DNA of 41,305 nucleotides. It comes from Saprospiraceae bacterium. GTDB taxonomy: Bacteria; Bacteroidota; Bacteroidia; Chitinophagales; Saprospiraceae. The DNA lies in NCBI GenBank assembly GCA_020628145.1, contig JAHDFN010000003.1:1-41305 (forward strand), given 5' to 3'. Position 1 is the stretch's first letter. Every line of letters starts with the position of its first letter. Under the pieces are notes generated by a model. It was not told the DNA's origin. It was given only the letters and a program-made list of their open reading frames with translations, and did not search any database. Below are positions 23,875 to 33,611 of the stretch, one piece after another. The translations under genes were made by a program, and so were the position numbers.

Positions 23875-26421
23875 ATGAAATACTTTTTACTACTTATTAC
23901 TTTCTTATCTTTCATTATACACACCAATGCCGCCACCATTTATGTAAATACCAACGCTACCGGCAATAACAACGGAACCAGTTGGGCCAATGCCTTTACG
24001 GATTTGCAGACTGCTTTGAGTGTAGCGATTTACAATGACCAAATCTGGGTGGCAACCGGTATTTACAAACCGACCACAGGAACAAGCCAAACCGTTTCAT
24101 TCGTCATGAAAAACGGAGTCGATTTATACGGCGGTTTTGCAGGTACGGAAACATCTGTTAACGACCGGAACATAGAAGCCAACCCCACTACCCTTTCCGG
24201 CGATATCGGGCAAGCCGGGGAAGAATTGGACAACAGTGAAAAAATCATGCGAATCCAAAACATCACTTCCAATCTCGTTCTTGACGGATTCAGGATTGTA
24301 AACGGCCATGACGAAGATTCTTGGAACGGAGAAGGTGCCGGGATATTCATGACCAATAATACCGGAGGACAAATCACTATCAACAACTGCGTTTTCTTTA
24401 ATAATTATGCCGGAAGAAACGGAGGTGCCATGCATATCAGTGATTCATATGCAACTTTCAATAATTGTGATTTCTTATATAATGCTTCCTACAATTATGG
24501 AGGCGGTGCCGTTTATGCTTCCAACGGTTCGGATTCCTATTTGTTTTTCTATGACTGTTCCTTTATCGGAAATACTTCAAGGGGAGGAGCAGCCATCTTA
24601 TTTTCAGAATTCGAACTGACCATCGACAGATGTTTTTTTTCCAATAATACGGATACATCCGGAAGTATCGTCTCTGCCAGTTATGCCGATGTCTGCAATA
24701 TCAGCAATTCCATTTTTGTCGGTAATTTTGTAGATGACAGCGATGGTGCGATTATTTCCAGTGGAGCGGATGTCACCAACCTAATAAACCTAACCGTCTG
24801 CCACAATGATCCGGGGTCTTATACGGAAGCCGTAACCGGTGGTTGGTATGATTCAGAATTCAATATCATCAATTGCATCATATGGGGCAATGAGGATTCT
24901 GACGAAGGATTACAGGTAGAGCCTGAACATAAAACCGTAATTAATTCCATCATTGAACATGGGTATGCCGGAGGCACGAATGTCTTGGATACCGATCCCA
25001 TGTTTGTCAATCCGGGCAATTTATCCATGGCTCCTTTCGATGCGGGAAATTACGATTATTCCTTACAGGAAAATTCACCTTGTGTGAATATGGGAAGTAA
25101 TATCCATGTCAATGGTTTTTCATTGGATTTTTTAAGAAATGATAGGATTCAACAAGGAGTCGTTGATGTAGGTGCAATAGAGTCTCCTTATACGGATTTA
25201 ATTCCGCCCGTTGCAAATTGCAAAGATGCGGTACTTTATCTACCCGCCGAGGGCCCAGGCATTCTATTACCCGAAGCCATAGATAATCAAAGTTATGACA
25301 ACACCTCCATCGCCAATTATGAATTGAGTCAGGATAATTTCGATTGTAGTCATTTAGGCCCCAACCCGGTTACCCTTACCGTGACCGATTTTTCGGGAAA
25401 TTCTTCCAGTTGTTCCGCAGAAGTAACAGTCGTGGACAACCTCGGCCCACAAATCATCACACCACCTTCTACGCCTACGGTGTACATCGATGCCAATGGC
25501 AATGGTTCATTGACTGTGAATGATGTGGACAATGGGACTTTCGATAATTGTGGAATGAGCAATATTTCCATTTCCCAAACCGAATTCACCTGCAATACTT
25601 TAGGTACAACGACAATAACCGTTACCGCAACCGATATTTATGGAAATGTATCCAATCAGAATGTGGACATTTACGTATTTGATGGAATCCCTCCCAACAT
25701 AATGGCTATGGATATCAATGTATATTTGGATAACAACGGAAATGCTTCTATTGAACCCGAAGATGTCGATGCGGGTTCTAGTGATAATTGCGGAATCGGT
25801 TTGGAGATGGTAGAACCGAATACTTTCAACTGTTCCAATGTGGGAGCGAATTCCGTTAATTATGCCATTGTTGATTTAATGGGAGCCTATGAACAGATAC
25901 AACTTACCGCAACGGTCATCGATACGATTTCTCCTCTGACCATTGGTCAGGATATTACAATTAGTTTGCAGAATGCAAATCCTTATGTCATCAGCCCTAA
26001 CGACTTAGACAATGGTAGTACGGATAATTGTGGGGTGTTATCACAATCCCTGAGCATGAATACTTTTAGCGAAGTAGGTGTTTATGATGTGGAATTAATG
26101 ACTACGGATTTAAATGGGAATACCAGCTCGGGAATTTACCAGGTAACCGTCGTCAATAATGGAGTAGGTGTTTTAAACCTTTCCGATTTAAATGTCGAGG
26201 TTTTCCCTAATCCTTTCAAGGATGAAATCATCATTAATTCCCATTCATTCAATTGGACGGAATTGGAATTAATAAATGTATTGGGAGAAAAAATATTGGC
26301 AGAGAATAATTACAATGAGCAAACCTCATTAAATACGAACCATATTTCTCAAGGAATTTATTTCCTCCGGTTCAAGGACAAAAATGGAAATACAGGATGT
26401 ATTAAATTGATTAAAAATTAA
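23875..26421 (+). CDS. T9SS-exported beta-helix protein with HYR-like repeats
   Basis: The ATG at 23875 gives a clean signal peptide (MKYFLLLITFLSFIIHTNA), so it is preferred over the TTG at 23833. The mature protein begins ATIYVNTNATGNNNGTSWAN, the usual opening of choice-of-anchor-Q/parallel beta-helix proteins. Asn/Gly-rich right-handed helix coils run to about residue 440 (ITINNCVFFNNYAGRNGGAM is one). Four HYR/Ig-like repeats of about 80 residues follow (roughly 455-760), each with a DNCG or similar Cys-containing motif. The last 75-80 residues (VFPNPFKDEIIIN to GCIKLIKN) are a T9SS type A sorting domain. It is predicted to be secreted or surface-attached; ligand unknown. It is monocistronic, with its own promoter and terminator. 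Confidence 0.88.
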   Translation: MKYFLLLITFLSFIIHTNAATIYVNTNATGNNNGTSWANAFTDLQTALSVAIYNDQIWVATGIYKPTTGTSQTVSFVMKNGVDLYGGFAGTETSVNDRNIEANPTTLSGDIGQAGEELDNSEKIMRIQNITSNLVLDGFRIVNGHDEDSWNGEGAGIFMTNNTGGQITINNCVFFNNYAGRNGGAMHISDSYATFNNCDFLYNASYNYGGGAVYASNGSDSYLFFYDCSFIGNTSRGGAAILFSEFELTIDRCFFSNNTDTSGSIVSASYADVCNISNSIFVGNFVDDSDGAIISSGADVTNLINLTVCHNDPGSYTEAVTGGWYDSEFNIINCIIWGNEDSDEGLQVEPEHKTVINSIIEHGYAGGTNVLDTDPMFVNPGNLSMAPFDAGNYDYSLQENSPCVNMGSNIHVNGFSLDFLRNDRIQQGVVDVGAIESPYTDLIPPVANCKDAVLYLPAEGPGILLPEAIDNQSYDNTSIANYELSQDNFDCSHLGPNPVTLTVTDFSGNSSSCSAEVTVVDNLGPQIITPPSTPTVYIDANGNGSLTVNDVDNGTFDNCGMSNISISQTEFTCNTLGTTTITVTATDIYGNVSNQNVDIYVFDGIPPNIMAMDINVYLDNNGNASIEPEDVDAGSSDNCGIGLEMVEPNTFNCSNVGANSVNYAIVDLMGAYEQIQLTATVIDTISPLTIGQDITISLQNANPYVISPNDLDNGSTDNCGVLSQSLSMNTFSEVGVYDVELMTTDLNGNTSSGIYQVTVVNNGVGVLNLSDLNVEVFPNPFKDEIIINSHSFNWTELELINVLGEKILAENNYNEQTSLNTNHISQGIYFLRFKDKNGNTGCIKLIKN

Positions 26422-26433
26422 TTTCCAATCATT

Positions 26434-26483
26434 GAAAAATAAAAAACGCCCATTGAGTTCTCAATGGGCGTTTTTTATTTTTC
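26434..26483. terminator. Strong bidirectional terminator
   Basis: A perfect 23-bp stem (26434-26456 pairing with 26461-26483) with a GTTC loop, A-rich on one side and T-rich on the other. It follows the beta-helix protein gene and would insulate the small gene downstream. Confidence 0.92.
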
Positions 26484-26539
26484 ACGCCGTAAACATTTTT
26501 CAAATTCTACCGTTTGAATTTCAAATAAAATCCAAAACC

Positions 26540-26707
26540 ATGTTCGGCTTTTTAAAAAAGAAATCTCCCCTTGAAAAATTAACGAAGGAATATCAATCCT
26601 TAATGGAAGAAGCATTCAGGCTATCAAAAACGGATCGGAAATCAAGTGATCAAAAATATGCGGAAGCGGAAGAGATCCAAAAGAAAATAGAGGCTTTAAA
26701 ATCCTGA
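26540..26707 (+). CDS. Lacal_2735-type small protein
   Basis: The 55-residue product from ATG 26540 (MFGFLKKKSPLEKLTKEYQS) is preferred over a longer frame that starts inside the terminator. Small proteins of this form, with an F-K-K-K N-terminus, an EEAFRLSKTDRK core and a DQKYAEAEEIQKKIE C-terminal helix, are widespread in Bacteroidota and are annotated as the Lacal_2735/DUF6435 family. It is all helical and highly charged; the function is unknown. It is convergent with the DUF4249 gene, 15 bases away. Confidence 0.85.
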   Translation: MFGFLKKKSPLEKLTKEYQSLMEEAFRLSKTDRKSSDQKYAEAEEIQKKIEALKS

Positions 26708-26722
26708 TTTTTGCTTAAAAAA

Positions 26723-27550
26723 TCATTGTACGATCAAAGTATCCCGGTCGTAGGATAATCCGGTAAAAATACCGATGCCTCCTTCTACGTTACTTCTAAT
26801 CTGTGCCGGTGTGGCAAACGGATTCCCATTCGCATTAATCGCATCGAAAACGGATTGTAGAAAATTAAAATAAGGCTCATCTATATGATACAAGGTCGTA
26901 TATAACGTATCTCCGAAAGTATAATCGAATGCAGAGCCGAAAACGAATTGTCCGTCATCGGTTTCCAGATTATCATCCGTAATGAAGTCCTGATCCAATC
27001 GACCTCCATCTATGGTTTCACCGACATGCAGTTGTCGCCTGTACCAATTATCCTCTTCCGGGGGATCAACAAAATATGAAAGCACCAAAGCAGCAGTATC
27101 TGTTGTATTGAATTGTAAAATCATCGAATCCACTTCGACAGGTTCAATAATCTGGGTAGTTCCGGTCAATGCCCTCCCCCGATCATCCATTATACTAATT
27201 GAAAAATCTTCGTAATAATTAAACGGAACGATTTTCTGCGATTGAAAATTATAGAATTTATTAAATACGAAATCAAAAAAAGCACCATTGGGCAAGGTAT
27301 CCATAACCCCCTGATGAGTAATGACAACAGTAGCATTCTGTATCAATGGATTATCTGTAGAGGAATTAAAGTAATCCTGACTTTCAGACAATAACAAACG
27401 GTAAGGTTGTCCGGGTTCAAGATAACATTCCAAGACCAATTCACTTTCATATGGAGGTAATTCCACATCGATGTCTTTTTGTAAATCGCAGGAAGCAATG
27501 ATTACTAGAAAAGATAAAACCGAGATTAAAAGCAATAATTCGTTGTCCAT
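26723..27550 (-). CDS. DUF4249 lipoprotein
   Basis: A 275-residue lipoprotein with lipobox IIASC (Cys21) and the typical DUF4249 opening DIDVELPPYESELVLECYLE, followed by a beta-rich body with a YRLLLSESQDYF strand. These proteins usually accompany a TonB-dependent receptor with a carboxypeptidase-regulatory domain, but none is in this window. The n-region is acidic (MDNELLLL) with no positive residue, unusual for a signal peptide; an in-frame stop just upstream rules out an earlier start. It lies 32 bases after rluD on the same strand, so it may be read from the lepA-rluD transcript. Confidence 0.8.
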   Translation of the reverse strand: MDNELLLLISVLSFLVIIASCDLQKDIDVELPPYESELVLECYLEPGQPYRLLLSESQDYFNSSTDNPLIQNATVVITHQGVMDTLPNGAFFDFVFNKFYNFQSQKIVPFNYYEDFSISIMDDRGRALTGTTQIIEPVEVDSMILQFNTTDTAALVLSYFVDPPEEDNWYRRQLHVGETIDGGRLDQDFITDDNLETDDGQFVFGSAFDYTFGDTLYTTLYHIDEPYFNFLQSVFDAINANGNPFATPAQIRSNVEGGIGIFTGLSYDRDTLIVQ

Positions 27551-27582
27551 GTTTTATTTTATTTCCTAAAGCCTATTCTTTA

Positions 27583-28647
27583 TTACAGCTTTTTCCGGGT
27601 AGTCAGATATTTTCTCCATTTGTCCAAACACAATTGGAAATCTTCCGGCAAATCCGAATGGAACATCATCCGCTCCCCAGTCGTCGGATGATCAAATCCT
27701 AGAGATTTGGCATGTAATCCCTGTCTGGGCATCAGTTTGAATGCATTCTCTACAAATTGCTTGTATTTTGAAAAAACGGTTCCCTTTAATATCCTATCAC
27801 CTCCATATCGCTTATCATTAAACAAAGTATGGCCCAAATGTTTCATATGGACACGAATTTGATGAGTCCGCCCCGTTTCCAATCTACATTCCACCAAGCT
27901 CACATAATACAAATCCTCAATCACACTGTAATGCGTAACTGCATATTTTCCCCGATCTCCTTCCGGGAACACCCGGTTATGCAATCTATTATAGGGGTCG
28001 CGTCCGATATTGATTTCGACGGTCCCTTCCTGTTCATCAAAATCACCCCAAACCAAGGCATAATATCTACGGTAGGTCGTATGATCAAAAAACTGCTTGG
28101 CGATGTGGGACATCGCATGTTGGGTTTTAGCCATCACCAACAAACCCGAAGTATCCTTATCTATCCGATGTACCAAGCCCGGCCGACTCACATAATCATC
28201 CCTGAAAGGCATCGGTTGCTGATTCCTCATATGATAGGCAATCGCATTAACCAAGGTTCCCGTTTTATGGCCTACACCCGGATGCACAACCATCCCCGGT
28301 GGTTTATTGATGACCATTACGTCATCATCTTCATATACGATATTAAGAGGAATATTTTCTGGAACAACAGGAACATTCACCTCGGGTGGATCAGGTAGAA
28401 GAATGGTCACCACGTCATGTGGTTTTATCTTATGATTCGGTTTGACATTTTGATCATTCACCTTTATAGCACCATCACGGATGGCCCGTTGGATACGGTT
28501 TCGGGTAACCTTTTCCATTTTGGACATCAGGAATTTATCAATTCGTAACAAACCCTGTCCGGGGTCTGCGACAAAACGATAGTGTTCAAAAAGATTATCC
28601 TCCCTTTGACTGTCAAAAGCCCTACCCTTCTCGTCCTTCTCCTTCAT
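27583..28647 (-). CDS. rluD: RluD-type 23S rRNA pseudouridine synthase
   Basis: This RluA-family enzyme isomerises uridines in 23S rRNA helix 69. ATG 28647 gives 354 residues; the frame also extends to a TTG two codons earlier. An S4 RNA-binding domain (about 33-95, LRIDKFLMSKMEKVTRNRIQ) precedes the catalytic domain with VINKPPGMVVHPG and HRIDKDTSGLLV (160-171), in which Asp163 is the catalytic aspartate. The C-terminal LETGRTHQIRVHM and HAKSLGFDHP motifs are also present. It follows lepA by nine bases. Confidence 0.92.
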   Translation of the reverse strand: MKEKDEKGRAFDSQREDNLFEHYRFVADPGQGLLRIDKFLMSKMEKVTRNRIQRAIRDGAIKVNDQNVKPNHKIKPHDVVTILLPDPPEVNVPVVPENIPLNIVYEDDDVMVINKPPGMVVHPGVGHKTGTLVNAIAYHMRNQQPMPFRDDYVSRPGLVHRIDKDTSGLLVMAKTQHAMSHIAKQFFDHTTYRRYYALVWGDFDEQEGTVEINIGRDPYNRLHNRVFPEGDRGKYAVTHYSVIEDLYYVSLVECRLETGRTHQIRVHMKHLGHTLFNDKRYGGDRILKGTVFSKYKQFVENAFKLMPRQGLHAKSLGFDHPTTGERMMFHSDLPEDFQLCLDKWRKYLTTRKKL

Positions 28648-28656
28648 TTCCAATCC

Positions 28657-30450
28657 CTAATCGTTTAGTTTCAATACCGCCAAGAATGCTTTTTGCGGAA
28701 CTTCAACATTTCCAATCTGCCTCATCTTCTTCTTTCCCTTCTTCTGTTTTTCCAATAATTTACGCTTTCGTGTAATATCACCACCATAACATTTGGCGGT
28801 TACATCCTTCCGTAATGCAGAGATCGTTTCTCTTGCTATAATCTTGGCTCCAATTGCCGCCTGTATCGCAATAACGAATTGTTGGCGAGGCAATAATTCC
28901 TTGAGTTTCTTACATAACTTCCTACCGAAATAATATGCCTTATCCCTATGTATCAATGCAGACAAAGCATCCACATTATCTCCATTCAGTTTAATATCCA
29001 TCTTAACCAGATGAGACGTCCTATATCCGATAGGAGCATAATCAAAGGAAGCATAGCCCTTGGATATGGATTTCAATCGGTCATAGAAATCGAATACGAT
29101 TTCTGCCAATGGCAATTCGAAAGTCATTTCTACTCTTTCGGGAGTGAGGTATGCCTGCTTGGTCATATATCCCCGCTTCTCGATACACAAAGTCATAATC
29201 GAACCGATAAATTCAGGCTTGGTAATGATTTGTGATTCGATAAAAGGCTCCTCCACCCTATCCATGATCGTAGGATCAGGTAAATCGACCGGAGTATTCA
29301 CAATGATTTCCTCTCCTTTTTTCGTATAGGCACGGTAGGATACGTTAGGAATAGTAGTAATCACATCCATATCGAATTCCCGGGATAGTCTTTCCTGTAT
29401 GATTTCCAAGTGCAGCATCCCTAAGAAACCACAACGGAAACCGAATCCCAATGCAATGGATGTCTCTGGCTCATAAACCAATGAGGCATCATTGAGCTGA
29501 AGCTTTTCCAAACTATCCCTCAAATCTTCAAAATCATCATTATCTATCGGAAAAATCCCCGCAAATACCATTGGTTTTACGTTCTCAAATCCGTCTATGA
29601 ACGTCGAACTGGGATTGTTATCCAACGTAATGGTATCTCCTACCTTCACCTCCTTGGAATTCTTGATCCCGGTAACGATATAACCCACATCACCGGTGCC
29701 TACTTCCTTCTTCGGCATCATATCCATCTGTAGTACACCAACCTCATCGGCAAAGTAACTGTTACCCGTATTCATGAACCGGATCTTATCTCCTTTTTTC
29801 AGTGAACCGTTCACAATACGATAATAGGTAATCACTCCCCGATAGGAATTGAAAACAGAATCGAAAATCAAAGCCTGTAAAGGAGCATCCGGATCTCCTT
29901 TGGGTGCAGGAATTCTATCTACTACTGCATTTAGAATATCCTCTATTCCGATACCGGTCTTTCCACTGGCATGAACGACTTCTTCCGGATCGCAACCAAT
30001 CAAGTCCACAATCTGTTCTGTAACTTCTTCGATCATCGCACTTTCCATATCCACCTTATTTAGAATGGGAATGATCTCCAAGTCGTTTTCAATAGCCAGA
30101 TAAAGATTCGATATGGTCTGAGCCTGAATTCCCTGTGAAGCATCAACTAATAATAAAGCTCCTTCACAAGCAGCAATCGAGCGGGACACCTCATAAGAAA
30201 AATCCACATGCCCGGGCGTGTCAATGAGATTGAAGGTATAAGTCGTACCGCTGTCATGTTTGAAATACAGTTGTACGGCGTGGCTCTTAATCGTAATTCC
30301 ACGCTCACGCTCCAAATCCATGTCATCCAATGCCTGATCTTTCATATCCCTTTCGGCAATGGTCTGGGTAAATTCCAATAATCTATCTGAAAGTGTACTT
30401 TTGCCATGATCTATATGGGCAATGACACAAAAATTCCTAATATTCTTCAT
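28657..30450 (-). CDS. lepA: Elongation factor 4 (LepA), back-translocating GTPase
   Basis: The ATG at 30450 ([20 protein letters not shown]) gives the standard 597-residue length; the longer frame to 30612 would cross the promoter. G-domain motifs are AHIDHGKS (G1), [10 protein letters not shown] (G2), [12 protein letters not shown] (G3) and NKVDME (G4). The LepA-specific C-terminal region is present, with [20 protein letters not shown]. It acts on ribosomes in the cytosol. It is the first gene of a probable lepA-rluD-DUF4249 unit, with a TATATTTG element immediately upstream, giving a very short leader. Confidence 0.97.
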   Translation of the reverse strand: MKNIRNFCVIAHIDHGKSTLSDRLLEFTQTIAERDMKDQALDDMDLERERGITIKSHAVQLYFKHDSGTTYTFNLIDTPGHVDFSYEVSRSIAACEGALLLVDASQGIQAQTISNLYLAIENDLEIIPILNKVDMESAMIEEVTEQIVDLIGCDPEEVVHASGKTGIGIEDILNAVVDRIPAPKGDPDAPLQALIFDSVFNSYRGVITYYRIVNGSLKKGDKIRFMNTGNSYFADEVGVLQMDMMPKKEVGTGDVGYIVTGIKNSKEVKVGDTITLDNNPSSTFIDGFENVKPMVFAGIFPIDNDDFEDLRDSLEKLQLNDASLVYEPETSIALGFGFRCGFLGMLHLEIIQERLSREFDMDVITTIPNVSYRAYTKKGEEIIVNTPVDLPDPTIMDRVEEPFIESQIITKPEFIGSIMTLCIEKRGYMTKQAYLTPERVEMTFELPLAEIVFDFYDRLKSISKGYASFDYAPIGYRTSHLVKMDIKLNGDNVDALSALIHRDKAYYFGRKLCKKLKELLPRQQFVIAIQAAIGAKIIARETISALRKDVTAKCYGGDITRKRKLLEKQKKGKKKMRQIGNVEVPQKAFLAVLKLND

Positions 30451-30456
30451 ACGCCG

Positions 30457-30464
30457 CAAATATA
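30457..30464 (-). promoter_or_regulatory. -7 promoter element of lepA
   Basis: On the minus strand the sequence is TATATTTG, an exact TAnnTTTG match only six bases before the lepA ATG. Transcription from here would start at or close to the start codon. The nearest upstream TTG is about 27 bases away, longer than usual. Further into the divergent gap, 30498-30540 can fold into an imperfect hairpin (CCTCTAA/TTAGAGG). Confidence 0.5.
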
Positions 30465-30593
30465 CGGATTTTATATCCTTTATGTTCCTATCAACGTCCT
30501 CTAAAGAACAAGTGTTCCCTCGGATTGTTTTCCTTAGAGGAATGAAATTGAAAAACGGATTGCTTACCTTTCCATTTCGAAACCACCATTTAT

Positions 30594-32246
30594 ATGATTC
30601 GATTATCCACAATTCTAATCATTCTTTTGTTCACCATCCATTCGGATGCCCAAAGAAAGAAAAAACCGGACATGCATGTTATAGAGTTCGTTGACAAGCA
30701 ACATTCGGCATATAGCATTTATCGTCCCTGGGAATTCCTGTCACCAAGAGCCATTCAAAGACGAAAAAGAAACGGGATTCCCATCACTACATCAGATCTC
30801 CCTGTAAATGATAACTATCTCGATAAAATCAGAAATACAGGAGCAAGAATCCATTCAACATCCAAATGGTTGAATTCGGCATTGATCATTATTGATAAGG
30901 AACGGTTGTCCTTGGATGAAATCAAAAAGATGGAATTTGTAAAATCTACTTTTCCCGTAGGATATTATAGAAAAGCCCCAAAGAGGAAAGAACCCCAACG
31001 GGTACTTCCCAAAGCATATGACCCTTATGGGGATAGATATGGTTTTGCAGGGCCTCAAATCAGAATGACTATCGGCCATATCCTTCATTGGCTGGGGTAT
31101 GAAGGCCAGGGAAAACAGGTTGCCGTATTAGACGGAGGTTTTACCCAAGCAGATGTAATGCCTTTTTTCGACAGCCTTAAAATCCATAATCGGCTATTGC
31201 CCTCCAAAGATATCGTCCACAGCGACAACTATGCTTATGAAAGTTCTTCACATGGTTCACAGGTACTTTCCACTATGGCCGCCAACCTCCCCGGCCTGAT
31301 GGTCGGAACCGCCCCATCCGCAGAATACATTTGTATTAAAACAGAAGAAATCGGTGCCGAAAATCCCGTTGAGGAAGAGTACTGGATAAGGGGACTGGAA
31401 CATGCCGATAGCCTCGGCATAGATGTAGTCAATTCTTCATTGGGATATACTACTTTCGATCTCAAGGATTTGAACCATATCAAAGAAAAACTGGATGGGA
31501 TATCCTATAGAGCAAGTCAAGCCGCAAATATTGCAGCTGAAAAAGGTATATTGGTTGTCAATAGTGCAGGAAATGAAGGAAATGGTTCTTGGAAAAAAAT
31601 AGGTGTTCCAGCAGATGCGGAACTCATTTTGACAGTCGGGGCTGTAAATATCAATGGAGATAAAGCAGGCTTCAGTTCATTCGGCCCGACTGCTGATGGC
31701 AGAATAAAGCCGGAGGTTTCCGTTATGGGAGAACGTGCCGCCGTTGCTGACCTCCATGACTACCAAGTCAATGGTTCAAATGGGACATCCTTCTCTTCCC
31801 CCATACTAGCAGGATTGGCTACTTCCCTTTGGTCCGCTTTTCCTGAAAGATCCAATATGGAAATCAGGGATGCTATTATTAGAAGCAGCCACCAGGCTGC
31901 TTTACCCGACACCCTTCTGGGCTATGGAATTCCGGATATGACAAAAGCTTTTGCTTTCCTTTCAGGAATTGAAACACACCACCGATTCGATCCCGGATCA
32001 CGAATTCTCATTTTGGATAATAATCTCCAAGTATTTTTCCCTAGGGACACCAATGCTGAAACAGCTTTTTATAGATTACATGATGCTTTCGGACGAACAA
32101 TAACCGAAGGTACCCAGTACCAATATCTGCCACTGGGTTATTTGGAAGTTCCGGATTTACAAATATCACTTACCCCGGGCGTTTATTCTCTACTCATCCA
32201 ATCAGGACAAATCTCAATGAGAATACATTTCGTCAAAACCGAATAA
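30594..32246 (+). CDS. Secreted subtilisin-like serine protease (S8)
   Basis: A 550-residue protease with a signal peptide ([20 protein letters not shown]). A region of about 120 residues follows that may act as a propeptide ([19 protein letters not shown] is a common opening in Bacteroidota S8 enzymes). The subtilase domain has all catalytic residues: Asp180 in VAVLDGGF, His220 in SSSHGSQV, Asn327 in SAGNEG and Ser399 in NGTSFSSP. The last 80-85 residues ([15 protein letters not shown] to MRIHFVKTE) resemble a T9SS type A sorting domain, though the usual PNP is replaced by PRD. Its start is 143 bases from divergent lepA. Surface protein degradation or processing is likely. Confidence 0.9.
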   Translation: MIRLSTILIILLFTIHSDAQRKKKPDMHVIEFVDKQHSAYSIYRPWEFLSPRAIQRRKRNGIPITTSDLPVNDNYLDKIRNTGARIHSTSKWLNSALIIIDKERLSLDEIKKMEFVKSTFPVGYYRKAPKRKEPQRVLPKAYDPYGDRYGFAGPQIRMTIGHILHWLGYEGQGKQVAVLDGGFTQADVMPFFDSLKIHNRLLPSKDIVHSDNYAYESSSHGSQVLSTMAANLPGLMVGTAPSAEYICIKTEEIGAENPVEEEYWIRGLEHADSLGIDVVNSSLGYTTFDLKDLNHIKEKLDGISYRASQAANIAAEKGILVVNSAGNEGNGSWKKIGVPADAELILTVGAVNINGDKAGFSSFGPTADGRIKPEVSVMGERAAVADLHDYQVNGSNGTSFSSPILAGLATSLWSAFPERSNMEIRDAIIRSSHQAALPDTLLGYGIPDMTKAFAFLSGIETHHRFDPGSRILILDNNLQVFFPRDTNAETAFYRLHDAFGRTITEGTQYQYLPLGYLEVPDLQISLTPGVYSLLIQSGQISMRIHFVKTE

Positions 32247-32297
32247 TACATTATTCCCATAAAGGAACTTTGGGATGGCTTCCAAATCACTCTAATG

Positions 32298-32334
32298 AAA
32301 AAAGTCATGCTCGTGATACAAGCATGACTTTTTT
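32298..32334. terminator. Bidirectional terminator between the protease and PorP/SprF genes
   Basis: A perfect 14-bp stem (AAAAAAGTCATGCT, 32298-32311, pairing with 32321-32334) with a nine-base loop and T-rich exit on both strands. Confidence 0.9.
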
Positions 32335-32353
32335 TATATGGATATTCAATTTA

Positions 32354-33355
32354 TTAGAAATACCTAGGCGTAACAATTTTCTTTTCTTTGTAATCAAAGT
32401 CGTAACCTAACATAACATCGAATGATCCAACAGCAGGTTGTTGTAATTTAGTCAATGTATAATCATAAGACAAACCGATTCTTAAACCGTTCTTAAGGAA
32501 ATAGGCTGCCCAAATATCCGCTGAATCAACAGAACTCTTTCCATTGAATGCTTCGAAAGCCGAACGGAAGGAAGCCCCTACCCAAAAAGTATCAAAGAAT
32601 AGGAATGAGGCATCTATATCAAACTCTGTAGGAGCACCGGTATAATTGATCGCACTAGCAGATTTGAACTCACCGAACAAGCCTACATTCTTGATCAATA
32701 AGGAAGGTTTGAATTTTATAGTGGGTGTAATCCCGATAACACCACCGGCCATGAAGTAATAATGACGGTATTGCATCGCCCATTTTTGCTCACCGGCTTC
32801 TGCCATCCTCAAATCATTATTAATAATATGAGGGACGGAAGCTCCAATATAGAAATCAGGTGTATAGTAATAAACACCCGCCCCGGCATTAGGCAACCAT
32901 CTTCTCGGTGTCGGATCGTCGAATGCAACATCGTTGAATTCCCTTACATCCAATTTATTCCAATCAGCTCTCCAGTTTTGGATTCCTCCTTGTAAAGCCA
33001 TCGATAGTTTACCATAATTAAATTTAATATGGTATGCAAAGGCCAGATTTATCGTAGTTGTTCCGGTCGGACCGATTTTATCATTAATAAGACTCACCCC
33101 CAATCCAATTTTATTTTGGGCCAAAGGCGTATGAATCGTAAAGGACTGTGATTCCGGAGCTCCTTCGATACCCCACCATTGGTTACGATAAATGGCATTT
33201 ATAGACATAAAATCGTAACTACCGGCATAAGCAGGGTTGTAACTCAACTGGTTGAACATGTATTTGGTAAACATGGCATCCTGCTGGGCAGTTAAAAAGG
33301 ACGTCGTTCCTACAGTGGCCAAAAGCACAATCAAGAAGGTGTATAATTTCCTCAT
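32354..33355 (-). CDS. PorP/SprF-family T9SS outer-membrane protein
   Basis: A 333-residue outer-membrane barrel with a signal peptide ending at TAQQ (about residues 22-25) and the family signature DAMFTKYMFNQLSYNPAYAG, then NQWWGIEGAP and repeated glycine/aromatic strands. SprF-type members act with large T9SS cargo; in Flavobacterium, SprF is needed for secretion of the gliding adhesin SprB. Here the gene lies directly downstream of a giant SprB-like adhesin on the same strand, 256 bases apart, which fits a cargo-specific partner. The gap holds one hairpin and no visible gene. Confidence 0.92.
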   Translation of the reverse strand: MRKLYTFLIVLLATVGTTSFLTAQQDAMFTKYMFNQLSYNPAYAGSYDFMSINAIYRNQWWGIEGAPESQSFTIHTPLAQNKIGLGVSLINDKIGPTGTTTINLAFAYHIKFNYGKLSMALQGGIQNWRADWNKLDVREFNDVAFDDPTPRRWLPNAGAGVYYYTPDFYIGASVPHIINNDLRMAEAGEQKWAMQYRHYYFMAGGVIGITPTIKFKPSLLIKNVGLFGEFKSASAINYTGAPTEFDIDASFLFFDTFWVGASFRSAFEAFNGKSSVDSADIWAAYFLKNGLRIGLSYDYTLTKLQQPAVGSFDVMLGYDFDYKEKKIVTPRYF

Positions 33356-33574
33356 AATTAGAGAATTTAAACTCTATAAAAAAAGTGTATATCTGTTACT
33401 AAAATTTCAAACTACCGGGGAGGAAAATAATAAAGGAGTGCTAATTTCTCCTCTAATATACAAAAACACTCCAATTCCGATAAAGAAAACTCCCCGTTTA
33501 ACATATCGAAATAATCCTTAAAGTGTTTACTTTCCATAGATTACAATAATCAAGCCGTTATCAAAAAGGGAAAT

Positions 33575-33596
33575 GGGGAGTCCCCTCGGACTCCCC
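33575..33596 (-). terminator. Hairpin downstream of the giant adhesin gene
   Basis: GGGGAGTCC/GGACTCCCC with a CCTC loop, extended after a bulge by AAGGG (33566-33570) pairing with CCCTT (33599-33603). On the minus strand a T run follows. It could end or attenuate transcription between the adhesin and the PorP/SprF gene. Confidence 0.6.
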
Positions 33597-33611
33597 TACC
33601 CTTAATCAATA

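Noticed and set aside
26432-26539. N-terminal extension of the small Lacal_2735-type protein
   Set aside because: The extension is encoded by the terminator stem and its flank; the family begins at MFGFLKKK.
27829-28398. 189-codon plus-strand ORF opposite rluD
   Set aside because: Histidine/isoleucine-rich antisense shadow of the conserved pseudouridine synthase.
28657-30612. Long form of LepA starting at 30612
   Set aside because: The extra 54 residues have no family counterpart and would cross the TATATTTG promoter; [17 protein letters not shown] at 30450 is the standard start.
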